This document shows, one piece after another, positions 45,444-54,997 of a stretch of DNA of 64,000 nucleotides (positions are counted from its first letter, which is position 1; every line of letters begins with the position of its first letter). A model generated the notes under the pieces. It worked only from the letters and a program-made list of their open reading frames with translations, made no database searches and had not been told where the DNA came from. A program made the position numbers and the translations under genes. This DNA comes from JAGQOZ01 sp041399205 (GTDB lineage Bacteria > Planctomycetota > Planctomycetia > Pirellulales > Pirellulaceae). Location of the stretch: the NCBI GenBank assembly GCA_041399205.1, contig JAWKTK010000012.1:124001-188000 (forward strand), written 5' to 3'.

Positions 45444-46040
45444 TCAGCGAATTGCTGATTCCCAGAATTGTCGGATCTGACGGCGGGTTGTCGAAAGTCC
45501 GGGTATCTGATCCACTGATGACTGCGTTTTCGCTTTGATCCACGGGAAGTTGGGCGGCTTCGCGTTGCTGAAACTGTGCTTCCGTCCATCCTCGCCGAAT
45601 CGCCCGTTCTTGGCGAACATTTGCGGACATTTCAACAAACAGAATTACGTCGCAGAGACGCATCTAAGAGCCCGTTTTGAACAGTAGCGGCGCGTCCAAA
45701 ATCGCTGCTTCCACGCCTGCAGATCGCAGTTCTTCCAGCCGATGGACGATTTTGGCTCGAATCCTAGGATGACTGACACTTTCCAGAAATTTCAGTTCGG
45801 TGGCCGATTCCGAAGCGTGAAACACGATTTCAGCCACGTTCGCGCGAGGAACGATCCTGCCGTTCGCATCCAGAATTTTGGCGCTAACGATTTGTCAGGA
45901 TTTCAACCACTTCTGGTTCCGTCAAAACCGCGCTTCCCCATTTGGTCGGCATCGACTAATACCGCCCCTAATGTCGCCAATTCGTCGGCCACCACGCTTT
46001 TGCCGCTAGCAATACCGCCGACAATGCCAATCACCTTCAT
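45444..46040 (-). CDS. coaE: Dephospho-CoA kinase CoaE (frame interrupted several times)
   Basis: The summed length of 198 residues is right for CoaE. From ATG 46040 the P-loop GIVGGIASGKSVVADEL is intact. After frame changes one finds LTEPEVVEILTNR, ILDANGRIVPRANVAEIVF, FLESVSHPRIRAKIVHRLE, ILDAPLLFKTG, CDVILFVEMSANVRQERAIRRGW and the family ending TTRRQIRQFWESAIR at 45444. The enzyme phosphorylates dephospho-CoA in the last step of CoA synthesis. At least five breaks lie within 600 bases, including a TAG in TGS*MRLCD. Since coaE is essential, sequence error is more likely than decay. It lies 73 bases upstream of rho on the same strand. Confidence 0.7.
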
Positions 46041-46389
46041 GTTTACAATCCTTTATTCCTGGCCGTTGGTGAAGCGTTTCCAGCCGAAAAACCAGCCGTA
46101 ACTTTCACGGCCCAGGAATTCTCGTTCGAAGCGCTGATTCGCTGCTTTCGTTGACATACCTAAACAGCGTAATTAGACTCAAGTTACGTGTAAGCCGTGT
46201 TGGGGAACGACTGGAGTGTAGCGGTTTCGGAACAGTTCTTTTCGCTCGTGGTTTCCCCGAAAACCAATCACGCTGCTTGCCTCCCTTGTTTATAATGCCT
46301 GTCCTGCGTTCGCGGGTATTTGATTGAAGATCCGTTCAACTTTTGAAGAGGCTTTCGCTGGTTCGGCGAAGATTCTGGAGAAATCCCTG
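46041..46389. other. Intergenic region between divergent coaE and coiled-coil gene, 349 bases
   Basis: No gene is supported. A TATAAT at 46291-46296 on the plus strand, about 94 bases before the start at 46390, may be the -10 box of the next gene; no clear -35 box pairs with it. A GGAGAAATCC ribosome binding site lies at about 46377-46386. Confidence 0.4.
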
Positions 46390-47778
46390 ATGGCTCGACG
46401 CGAGAACCAAGGTTTACAAATTGCCTTGATCATCCTAGTCATGCTGACCGTGCTGCTGGCAGTCACCACTTATTTGTTTTATTCGCGGACTCTGCGTTGG
46501 CCGTTGAAAATGCCAACCTGAAGAACGCCAATAACGACGCCAATTCAAGGTTGCCAAGGCGGAATCGGAATCTTCCGACATGACGATTCATCAAGGATAT
46601 TCCGAAGAAACGGCGGTAGAAGATATTGAAAAGGGCTACCAGGCTGACATGGCAACCTATGGAGGTAACTTGGCCGAAGTAGAACAAAACTATCGCGAAC
46701 TACCGAAACAGCTTTTCCGAGGCATCAGGATCGGAACAAGCGAATTTCAATGTTGAGCGAAGAACGCTCGCAACTGAACTCGGAACTGGAAAGCTCGCGA
46801 GAACAATTTGCCACGCAATTGGCCGACGCTCAGTCCAAGATGGCCGAAATGGAAAAGCAATTGAAGCAAGTTGAATCAACGGCGACTCAAGAAAGAAATC
46901 GCATCAATCAACAAATGGCTGACTTGGCCGCCAGCAAGGACGAAACAAAAGCGGAACTGGAAACGCTGAAGACGCAGTCGGAAAACGAAAAAGCCAAGTT
47001 GGAGCGAGACAAAGCCAACCTGAATCAAATTGTGGAAAGCCGTAACGAAACGATTCAAAACCTAACGAACGAAAACTTCGAAACGCCTGATGGCCAAGTG
47101 AAATGGGTGAATGCCGGTCAGAAACTGGTTTACATCAATATTGGTGGTGCAGACGGACTTCGACGTCAAGTTACTTTCAACGTGTACGGCGCGGACGCCA
47201 ATAATTTGGCTAAGGAGACGCCCAAAGGCAAAATCGAAGTCACTCGAATCATCGACGCTCACACCGCAGAAGCTCGGTTGATTGAAGAAGACGTCACTGA
47301 CCCGATTTTGACCGGCGACTTTATTTACACCGCCATCTGGGATTCTAAATCGGGAATGCACTTTGCCTTGGTTGGTGAAATGGACGTCAACGGCGACGGC
47401 AAAGATGACCGGCAAATTGTGAAAAACTTGATTCGGATTAATAATGGTACCGTCGATGCGGAAGACGTTGAAGGAGAAATGGTCGGCAGCATTCAACGGA
47501 CCACTCGTTACCTTGTTACCGGAGGCGAAGTGGACGTCGATTTGGCGGATTCAGACGATCAAGCCGTTGTGGCGCTTGCCGAAAAAGCTCGACAGGTTCG
47601 AACCGACATGGAAAACGAAGCCGATCGTTTGGGAGTGCAAGTCATCACCATCGACAAGCTTTTGGGCTTCATCGGCTATACGGGTGAAAAACGGTTCATT
47701 CCGCTGGGTGGCGGTGCAACTCGCCTAGAACCGGAAACCAAGTCCCAAACTAACGTCACGCCCGGTTCGGCGTTTTAG
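46390..47778 (+). CDS. Membrane-anchored coiled-coil protein of unknown function (frame interrupted)
   Basis: The protein of about 460 residues starts at ATG 46390 with one transmembrane helix at residues 9-29 (LQIALIILVMLTVLLAVTTYL). A coiled coil runs to about residue 240 (for example AESESSDMTIH, then SQLNSELESSREQ, QSKMAEMEKQLKQVE and SENEKAKLERDKANL). The C-terminal domain has WVNAGQKLVYINIGGADGLR, KIEVTRIIDAHTAEARL and GDFIYTAIWD, perhaps a beta-barrel-like fold, ending in a 60-residue region with SPSTSF absent but ITIDKLLGFIGYTG present. I do not recognise the family. Frame breaks occur between 46480 and 46760, at least three, so the coiled coil is pieced together from different frames. 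The last 342 residues (46750-47778) are in one frame. Confidence 0.6.
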
Positions 47779-47834
47779 TTTCTAGAAGTTGACTATTCGG
47801 TTGGTTAACGCCACACACGTGCGAAAGGATTCGA

Positions 47835-48575
47835 ATGTCAGTGGCGCGAGTCATCATCGATTCGGCTGGATCCGGTTCGCATAACATGGCGGTGGACGAA
47901 GTCTTGCTACGGCAGGCTGCTTCCACCGACCAAGTGACGTTGCGATTCTATTCGTGGAGCGAACCGACGTTGTCGTTGGGCTATTTTCAGCGGTTTGCGG
48001 ATCGCGCGAACCACGCGAACAGTCAGAACGCTGCTTGCGTACGCCGAGCATCCGGTGGCGGTGCGATTCTGCATCACCATGAATTGACCTATTCCATTGC
48101 CGTACCGGTCCAGGATCGATTTGCGAATTCGGATCTACTTTACTTGGCGTTTCATGAAACGTTGGTTAAAACACTTGCCGCAACCGGAATCCAGACACGG
48201 TTGGCCGACGCGGACGACGTGCAACACGTGGGCAACGCTGCGTTCTTGTGCTTTCAACGCCGCAGTGTCGGAGACATCGTTTGCGGTGATTCAAAAATCA
48301 CCGGCAGTGCCCAACGTCGCTGGCGACAAGCGCTAACGCAGCATGGCAGCATCCTACTGAAAGCTAGTCCGTTTGCGCCGGAACTGTGCGGGATAAGCGA
48401 TCTGATAGATTGCGAAATAGAGGTTGCAGATTTGATCGCTGGCTGGCTGCCGAACCTGCAAACACGATTGGAAATGGAATTTGAAGCAAGTGAACTCGGC
48501 GCAAGCGAACTGGCCGAAGCGTCGGCACTACGGCAATCCAAATTCGGCCGCAGCGAATGGACGAAACGTCGCTAA
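47835..48575 (+). CDS. Lipoate-protein ligase A-like protein
   Basis: The 246-residue product is a BPL/LplA-family protein: NMAVDEVLL near the start, LRFYSWSEPTLSLGYFQ, RRASGGGAILHHHELTYSIAVP (lipoate-binding region) and GDSKITGSAQRR with the likely catalytic lysine, followed by QHGSILL. The family attaches lipoate or octanoate to 2-oxoacid dehydrogenases and GcvH; LplA ligase and LipM octanoyltransferase cannot be told apart here. It lies 56 bases after the coiled-coil gene on the same strand and converges on tatA. Confidence 0.82.
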   Translation: MSVARVIIDSAGSGSHNMAVDEVLLRQAASTDQVTLRFYSWSEPTLSLGYFQRFADRANHANSQNAACVRRASGGGAILHHHELTYSIAVPVQDRFANSDLLYLAFHETLVKTLAATGIQTRLADADDVQHVGNAAFLCFQRRSVGDIVCGDSKITGSAQRRWRQALTQHGSILLKASPFAPELCGISDLIDCEIEVADLIAGWLPNLQTRLEMEFEASELGASELAEASALRQSKFGRSEWTKRR

Positions 48576-48615
48576 CGACGCACATCTTTGCGATTCGCGT
48601 TGGACGCACATTCTG

Positions 48616-48912
48616 TTAGCTGTTGGTTTCCGACGAAGATTCGGACGCGTCGGACGAAGTCGGCGGAAGTTGAAGCTTAGGACCAGTTGGTTCGTCCGAA
48701 TCGTCTATAGCTGGTTCATCGCGATAATACGACGTGTTTTGAAACGTGTTGGGCGAATTGATGTCGATACTAGACTGCAAATCGGTCAGCCCTTTGCGAA
48801 ACTGCTGATAGCTGGCGCCCAGCGACCTTGCTACTTCGGGAAGTCGCTTGCCAAACAGCAGGACAGCAACGATACCCACAATGGCAAATTCGGATGGCCC
48901 TAAGCCAAACAT
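48616..48912 (-). CDS. tatA: Sec-independent translocase subunit TatA/TatE-like
   Basis: The 98-residue product starts MFGLGPSEFAIVGIVAVLLFGKRLPEVARSLG, the typical TatA layout: a short N-terminal transmembrane helix, the FGKRLPE hinge and an amphipathic helix. A polar tail of 50 residues follows. TatA forms the pore for folded, twin-arginine proteins. It lies 75 bases downstream of a second tatA-like gene on the same strand; tatC is not in the window. Confidence 0.85.
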   Translation of the reverse strand: MFGLGPSEFAIVGIVAVLLFGKRLPEVARSLGASYQQFRKGLTDLQSSIDINSPNTFQNTSYYRDEPAIDDSDEPTGPKLQLPPTSSDASESSSETNS

Positions 48913-48987
48913 GGTTCGCTCCTTACCAAGGAATGCGGAAATTCGTGCAGTACACGAAGATGAAGATCAAGATAGCGACAATAAAAC

Positions 48988-49143
48988 CTATTCTTCAATC
49001 TTGTCGTCTTCAATTCCGGATACACCCTTCTTGAATTCCACGACACCTCGACCCAAAGAACGCATCACGCCAGGAAGCCGATTGCCGAAAAGAAGCAACA
49101 CCACAAAGACAATGATCAGCAGTTCCCAATGGCCGGTGAACAT
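48988..49143 (-). CDS. tatA: Second TatA-like protein, very short
   Basis: From ATG 49143, behind GAGGG, the product has 51 residues and reads MFTGHWELLIIVFVVLLLF, then GNRLPGVMRSLGRGVVEFKKG. It has the TatA helix, the FGNRLPG hinge and the amphipathic helix, and almost no tail. Two adjacent tatA paralogues are common in some planctomycetes and in bacteria with TatAd/TatAy pairs. It lies 226 bases downstream of the toroid protein gene on the same strand. Confidence 0.82.
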   Translation of the reverse strand: MFTGHWELLIIVFVVLLLFGNRLPGVMRSLGRGVVEFKKGVSGIEDDKIEE

Positions 49144-49369
49144 AATGGAGCCCTCGCACAAAAAACGAAAGGAAGGTTGAATTGTTGCGGCGAAAGCGAG
49201 CGTTTGTCCCAAACGGGCAACGCCAGAACCGACAAAAAGAAAGCAACAAACGAATGTTTGCTACAGACTTAAGTGTATCCACCGGAAGCTCCGTGTCAAA
49301 CCGGGCAGTACTCGAGGCAGCCTGAAATTCAGACCGGGTCAACCAAGCGAATAGAATCGCTTCGGCCAT

Positions 49370-51307
49370 TTAACGAGAAAACCACCGACCGCTGGCGGTG
49401 CGCATCTCTTCCGGAGGACGATAGAACGGCAGATATCGGTAATAAGATTCCAGGCACAACGCGGCGAGCGCCGTACTGTAAACTCGACCTCCATTTGCCC
49501 CCCAAACGGTTTCTGGATCCCAGCTTCCCGCCAAGCTGCCTGTCTTTTTTTGCCGAGGCAGTAAAGTTTGCTGAAGCTCCGTATTCCAACTTTCCCAACG
49601 TTCGCCTTGCAGCTGAAACAACCCCATTGTGGCATAGTAGACGTAATAGAGGTTCAATCTCTGATCAACTTCGACGTTAGGATGCCGCAACGAATAGTTT
49701 CGAGGATCGACGCCGTATTCCGCAATCCGGTCAGCGGCTTCTTCGATGGCTCGTGGATCGAACGGCCGATCCAAAAACATGCGACAGACCATCGCTTCGG
49801 CTGTCATCGAATAGGTCGGTTGCTGGTGAGGAAGATAACTGGCCAGTCCGCCGTGCTTTCCCGACGAGACTCGTTCCAGCCAGCGTTGCATGCCGTCCAA
49901 CGTGGATTCTGGAATCTCTAAACCGGCCGATCTGGCGCTCATGAGCGCCATCAACTGCCAACCGAACTGGCTGGTGTCACCTTCGTCACCGGGCCGATAG
50001 CGCCATCCACCGGTCTGCGAATGCTGTGAACGGATGGTGTAGGCCACCGCGTCGTCTAACGGTTTTCGAATCCGCCGATCGCGCGTCATGATGTACGCTT
50101 CGCTCAGCGCCATGGTGGCAATCCCATGGCAATACATGGCGGCCGCTTCGCTGGCACCACCGCTGAGATTACCGTGCGACCGAAGATCTGAACTGACCGA
50201 CTGCGTGGCCAGCAGAAACTCGAGCCCGCGTTGGACATGCTTCGCATAGGGGCCGTCCAAGTGCGTGTGCCCCGAACCCAGAAACGCCAGCAATGCCAAT
50301 CCCGTAATGGCATTGTCTGCGTTCAATCCACCCGCATTGGAAACGCTGGTTCGCGAAGCAGACGAACTTCGTCCCGCTTCTAACTGACTGGCGTCCCATC
50401 GGCCGTCATGCGGATCCTGCACTCGAGCCAAATACGCTAACGCTCCTTCTACGGCAGTCAGAGCGTCCTGATTGCCGCCAAACTGGGCTACTCGTTCTTG
50501 TCGCTTTTCTGGTTTCCTAGCTTGATACTTGGCTGTCGGCTTCATCTGCAATTGCCGCCGATTGGTCATCAACCGCTCAGACTTAGCGGTCACGGTTGCG
50601 GCCGCCGTGGATGAACGGGGCCGTGAATCATCAGGGCGAACCGCCGATTTCCGTGGCCTGGGCCGCGAATCCGCTGACTGCGTCAATTGGTGTTCGGCAT
50701 CACGGGCAATCGGAAGATCATCGTCCGGCGAAGATGCCGACGCGTTTGCGACCGCATCATCACGTTCCGCACTCAGTACGTCCGGCACCTCCAAAGGCGG
50801 AATCTCTGGCACGAACTGGGCGACGCTATCTGTCACTTCCGTCTGCGACAATATGTCCAAAATTTCATCTTCCTGGAGCGCAGGCGGTTCCGGATCGGCT
50901 TCTTCGCTGGGAAGCACATCGGCTGCAACCGAGGCATCCACCAATTCCGGCGGCAAGGCACTTGGTTCGTCCCACGGCGGCAAGGTTGAATTGGCGTTGG
51001 TATTCTCTTGCCCTTGATCGTCTTCCACTAGCCGCACTCGAGCCACCTCGGTTTTGCCCTTCTGGGTAGGTGCATGCAACACCTGAGTCACCACGGCATA
51101 ACCGGCCAACAAAACGTGCGCAACCACTGACAAGACGGCGCACTTGAAGATAGGTCGAGCTTCGCCCCAACGAGAAAGCACCAGGGTCAGCAACGCAATG
51201 AAAATGCCACCGGTTCCTACCGCCAGTAGAATAGACGACCAATGGTAGCCGCCTAGCGATATGCTAGCGATCATTGGGCTCGCCGAACTGACTGTAACAT
51301 TGAACAT
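49370..51307 (-). CDS. Membrane-anchored squalene-cyclase-like toroid protein with TonB-like N-terminus
   Basis: The 645-residue protein has two hydrophobic helices (about 24-45 and 54-77). The intervening loop SRWGEARPIFK is basic, so it is cytoplasmic, and the second helix runs outward as in TonB. It carries S60-x3-H64 (SVVAH), the residue pair TonB needs for ExbB/ExbD coupling. A linker of about 190 residues rich in Asp, Glu and Pro follows, then a basic stretch and a toroid domain from about 280 to 640 with QW-like repeats (QDPHDGRWDAS, SQTGGWRYRPG, GWQLMALMSARS) and no DxDD. It is encoded 39 bases after exbD. By analogy it would transmit proton-motive force to an unknown periplasmic or outer-membrane partner. 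Confidence 0.8.
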   Translation of the reverse strand: MFNVTVSSASPMIASISLGGYHWSSILLAVGTGGIFIALLTLVLSRWGEARPIFKCAVLSVVAHVLLAGYAVVTQVLHAPTQKGKTEVARVRLVEDDQGQENTNANSTLPPWDEPSALPPELVDASVAADVLPSEEADPEPPALQEDEILDILSQTEVTDSVAQFVPEIPPLEVPDVLSAERDDAVANASASSPDDDLPIARDAEHQLTQSADSRPRPRKSAVRPDDSRPRSSTAAATVTAKSERLMTNRRQLQMKPTAKYQARKPEKRQERVAQFGGNQDALTAVEGALAYLARVQDPHDGRWDASQLEAGRSSSASRTSVSNAGGLNADNAITGLALLAFLGSGHTHLDGPYAKHVQRGLEFLLATQSVSSDLRSHGNLSGGASEAAAMYCHGIATMALSEAYIMTRDRRIRKPLDDAVAYTIRSQHSQTGGWRYRPGDEGDTSQFGWQLMALMSARSAGLEIPESTLDGMQRWLERVSSGKHGGLASYLPHQQPTYSMTAEAMVCRMFLDRPFDPRAIEEAADRIAEYGVDPRNYSLRHPNVEVDQRLNLYYVYYATMGLFQLQGERWESWNTELQQTLLPRQKKTGSLAGSWDPETVWGANGGRVYSTALAALCLESYYRYLPFYRPPEEMRTASGRWFSR

Positions 51308-51346
51308 GGTGACGTCTCACCGGGTAAATAAAGTGCCAGCAAAACA

Positions 51347-51766
51347 CTAGTGGATGGACTTGTCGGCGCGAACATTGATTCCCATATCTTGAATGCCGGC
51401 TTCGCGACACGCTGTCAAGACAGTGGCCAAATTTTGCAACGAACCACCGCTATCACCGCGAACCAACACGCTGGTTTCGGCATAACCTTGAACAGCCGAA
51501 CGCAACTCGCTAACCAGCTGATCCAACGTGACCGGTGTTTGATCCAAACTGACCGAACCATCCACTTGCAACGTGACAATGCGTTTGGACGGCGGCGCGG
51601 TTAATGGGCCCACGTTCTTAACTCGAGGCAATTCCACAACAATGGATTGTTCCATTTCCGCAAACTTGGTTCCGACCATGAAAAAAATGATCAACAAGAA
51701 CACGATGTCAATCATAGGCGTCAAGTTCAAGCTTGGTTGATCATCCATGTGCGTTTTCAGTGGCAT
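51347..51766 (-). CDS. exbD: ExbD/TolR-family proton-channel subunit
   Basis: The 139-residue product from ATG 51766 (behind GGGGAAA) has one transmembrane helix in LNLTPMIDIVFLLIIFFMV, containing D20, which corresponds to the essential Asp of ExbD/TolR. The periplasmic part is short and has VTLQVDGSVSLDQTPV and VLVRGDSGGSLQNLATVL, the usual fold. It lies 52 bases after exbB and 39 before the toroid gene. ExbD with ExbB uses the proton gradient to drive TonB-like proteins. Confidence 0.92.
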   Translation of the reverse strand: MPLKTHMDDQPSLNLTPMIDIVFLLIIFFMVGTKFAEMEQSIVVELPRVKNVGPLTAPPSKRIVTLQVDGSVSLDQTPVTLDQLVSELRSAVQGYAETSVLVRGDSGGSLQNLATVLTACREAGIQDMGINVRADKSIH

Positions 51767-51818
51767 GGTCGTTTCCCCGATGAACAAAAGCGATTCCGCG
51801 TGGATGTTGCCGAGACGG

Positions 51819-52766
51819 TTAGGCAGCTTTCTTGGTACGAGTTCGCTTGGTTGGTTTCGCCTTTTCCTTCCAACCGTCTGACGCAATTGCGTTGACCACG
51901 TCTTGCCCTAACGCATCAATTTCGATCACCAACTTGTCCACTCGGCTTAGGAAAATCAAATAACAAATCAGCGCCGGAATCGCCACGCTCAACCCAGCGG
52001 CGGTCGTTAAAAGAGCTTGGCTGATCCCGGACGCCAGCAGTTCCGGCTTGCCCATGGCCTCGGCCGTGGCAATGGCATCAAAGGCGCTGATCATGCCTAA
52101 AACGGTTCCCAGCAGCCCCAACAGCGGGCACACGGTGGAAATGCCGTTGAAAAGACGTAAATACTTTCGCAAGTTATTGGCGACTCGTTCACCCGTATCC
52201 AAGACGGCTTGTTCGACTTCTACACTCGGTCGATTCCATTTTTTCACGGCAGCCGCAAAGACGGTAGCGATGGGAGAGTTTGATTTGTTGCAGAGATCCA
52301 AAGCAGCGTCTTGGTCAATCTGCTTTTCTTGCAGCTGCAGCACAAACCGTTCGACAAACGGCTTGGGAATTACTCGATTCCGCCGCAAGCTGATAGTGCG
52401 TTCGAAGGCAAAGACCAACAATAGCATCGAACAGGCGCCAATGGGAATCAGAATGGGTCCGCCACTGCGCACGACGTCGAACAGAGTTTTTCCGGTGGCG
52501 ACGCCCACTTCGTTCGATTCGGCCGATTGATCCAAAGCAGCGCCAACCGCCAGTTGATCTGGCACGGCGTTCGACGGAACATCGTTCGCCGGCTCCTGCG
52601 ACCACAGCGAAGACGTGGAAAACAACGTCCATACCAGTACGGTTGTCAGTGTAGCATAGTCGAATTCGCCCTTGCGAAAAGCATCCTTGCCAGCGCATGA
52701 AAACGGTTCCTTGAAATTTGATCTTTGGCGTGGCTTTGGTTTCCTTCCTTGGTTACCGAGGCCCAA
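51819..52766 (-). CDS. exbB: ExbB/TolQ-family proton-channel subunit
   Basis: The product has a signal-like N-terminus (TVLVWTLFSTSSLWSQ), a helix at LIPIGACSMLLLVFAFERTISL, the LFNGISTVCPLLGLLGTVLGMISAF region and the ISQALLTTAAGLSVAIPALICYLI region, which are the three helices and conserved loops of MotA/TolQ/ExbB. The N-terminal extension and signal are usual in planctomycete ExbB. The true start is unclear: the frame opens at 52766, but another frame has ATG 52698, and a single frame change near 52660 would give a shorter signal. It lies upstream of exbD. Confidence 0.88.
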   Translation of the reverse strand: MGLGNQGRKPKPRQRSNFKEPFSCAGKDAFRKGEFDYATLTTVLVWTLFSTSSLWSQEPANDVPSNAVPDQLAVGAALDQSAESNEVGVATGKTLFDVVRSGGPILIPIGACSMLLLVFAFERTISLRRNRVIPKPFVERFVLQLQEKQIDQDAALDLCNKSNSPIATVFAAAVKKWNRPSVEVEQAVLDTGERVANNLRKYLRLFNGISTVCPLLGLLGTVLGMISAFDAIATAEAMGKPELLASGISQALLTTAAGLSVAIPALICYLIFLSRVDKLVIEIDALGQDVVNAIASDGWKEKAKPTKRTRTKKAA

Positions 52767-52874
52767 CCGTTGTGATTGTCAGTGTTGATTCTTTGCTTGC
52801 ACTTTGCCTGTCGTCCGATACCACTGGCAACGCCGCCTGCAGCTCATTCCTTGTTCTTCGACAGTCCAACGCGG

Positions 52875-54695
52875 TTATTTCTGGTCCATGGCCACGTTGG
52901 AAATGCTTTCTGGTTCGCTTCGCTGTTTGACCTGTACATCCTGTAGCAGCTGCAAGCATTTATCGGCCTGCAGCTTGGCCAAAGCCTGCCAGCGACTTTG
53001 ACTATCTGTTTCGCCAACTTGTTGGTAATACTTCAGCGCCATCAATACGTTTTGCTGATGAAAGTATGATTCGGCCATCAAAAACTGGGCTTTGGCTATG
53101 GTATCCGCATCGTCCGCAGTCTGGACGGCTTGCTGATAACGCTGACGCGCCGTATCGAATTGACCGGCATTGCTGGCACATCGTCCGGCCACTAGCTGGC
53201 AAACGGCACCATGCCAGACTGTTGGAAAATCCTTTTCCAAGACCGCCACATGCCGCTTCGCGGATGGCCAGTTCTTCATTGCGACTGCGATTTCCGCCTG
53301 TCGCAGTTTTACCAGTGCCGTTCGCGTTCCTTGTTTCGATACGTCAGCCAATTGGTCCAGTTCGTCAAAATCTTGCGCCGCTTGGTTCACGTCACCTAGT
53401 TGAAGTCGGCTTTCTGCTATCCAAAACTTGCTATCAATTCTGGTGATGGCGTCTAATTCCTCGGACGGCATTTCTTGTGCTAGCTGCAGGATTTGCTGCC
53501 AGTCGCCCTGACCAGCCAGCGCTGGCAATTGCAGCCGGAAAGCCGCCAAATCTACTTCACGGGCAAGATCCTTGGTTCGAAGGTGCGTCAGAATTTTCAG
53601 TGCGGCTGCGTTATCCGATTGCTGAAGTGTGTATCGAGCCAACTTCAGCGCAGCGGCGGGCCAGACTTTCGTATCGGGCCACTGCTGATAAACGTCGTCC
53701 AGATTGGCGACGGCTTGCGATGCTTGCCCTGTCTCCCATTGCTGCCGAGCCAGCTGATACCGAACGACGGCGGATAATTCGTGCGCCCAATTCACTTCCG
53801 TTGGTAGCAAAGCCGAACCGGTGGCCAAGTATGCGTCCAACGTTGACTTCGCACCGGCAAAGTCTTGGGTTCGAAATTGACAGTCCGCCAGCGTCAGCAA
53901 TGATTCGCTGGCGAATGGCTGCAGCCTGGCGTTGGTCGGCATTCGCTCCAACAGCGAATGAGCTTCCACAACATGCTGACAATCGCATCAGCAAAAGCAA
54001 CCTGGTCGTGGCAAAGCTGCAGTAGCAACACTTGGTACCGAATATCTTCTTGGGGAGTATTTTTGGGCTGCGACTCGCTGCAGTTCCGCTTCCGCCGCTG
54101 CAAGATCTTTGGTCCGCAGGTAGCACTCTGCCAGCAGCAATCGCTGCTGCGTGTCCAAACTCGTTTCAGGAAACTGGTCCTGTAACTGTTGCTAACAGTC
54201 GATTGCTTTTAACGGCGGCTGTTTTGACGTGTAACACGCCGCTATGGGCAAAGCCGATTTCAGTAGGCCATCATTCCGGGAAGTTGGTTCGCAGTGCTTC
54301 CAAGAATTGGACCACTTGTTCGGTTGCCTGCAGGCGATAGGCACATTCGCCACAACGAAAGGTCGCTCGATTCACCCATTCTGAATCAAGGCTTTTTACG
54401 CTTGAAGACTGAAAAACGACCAACTGCTTGCTCGTAGCGGCTGGCAAGAAACAACGATTCGCCCCAAAAAGCGAACCAGACGCATCTGCTGGTCTTGAGT
54501 CAGTTCGTTTCCCAATTCGCGATCAGCGTTTTCGAACACTGTCGCAGCGGCCAGCCAATCTTTTTCTGCATATCGTTGATACGCCGTTTGCAAAACGTCC
54601 GGCGTGGTAGCGCCGACCTGGTCGAATGGGCCAGCGCAGAGCAGATGGAAGAATGCCAGCAAGGTCGCCAATCGCTTGGTTTGCCAGAAAATCAT
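52875..54695 (-). CDS. Periplasmic TPR-repeat protein upstream of exbB (frame interrupted)
   Basis: The gene of about 606 residues starts at ATG 54695 with a signal peptide (RLATLLAFFHLLCAG). It then shows TPR-like helices: AYQRYAEKDWLAAATVFENADREL, then several frame changes between 53970 and 54500, then LAECYLRTKDLAAAEAEL, LTLADCQFRTQDFAGAKSTLDAYL and many further repeats to the end (TARQRYQQAVQTA, ALKYYQQVGETD). The intact portion 52875-53969 is one frame. It resembles YbgF/BamD-type or Tol-associated TPR proteins; in Tol-Pal operons a TPR protein also lies near tolQ/tolR. It precedes exbB by 108 bases, so it may belong to the same operon. Confidence 0.65.
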
Positions 54696-54997
54696 CACCG
54701 TTTCCGCCGTCCATGGTTCCGATCCAGAAAGAAGCGCATTCGCCATTATCGGATCAATCGGTATTTACGATTCAGCATGTTTCGCCAAGCCAGCCACCGT
54801 TTCAAAATGGCTAGACGCTGATTCATTCGAATTTGATTGATTAGGCAATTTCAAATGACTCTGCCAGTTTTACTGATTTTGGCGATCGTGCCGGACGATA
54901 CAGTCGCTAGGGTCCGATCGGCGCGAACGCTAGCCGCATAGTGCTGGCACGTCGATAGGAGTGGAAAGATTTCGAAGTAACCGTTCTGGAACCATTC
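54696..54997. other. Divergent promoter region, 302 bases
   Basis: It separates the TPR-exbB-exbD operon (minus) from the exopolysaccharide operon (plus). No gene is supported. A frame at 54604-54840 on the plus strand is antisense to the TPR gene start and not credible. Confidence 0.4.
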
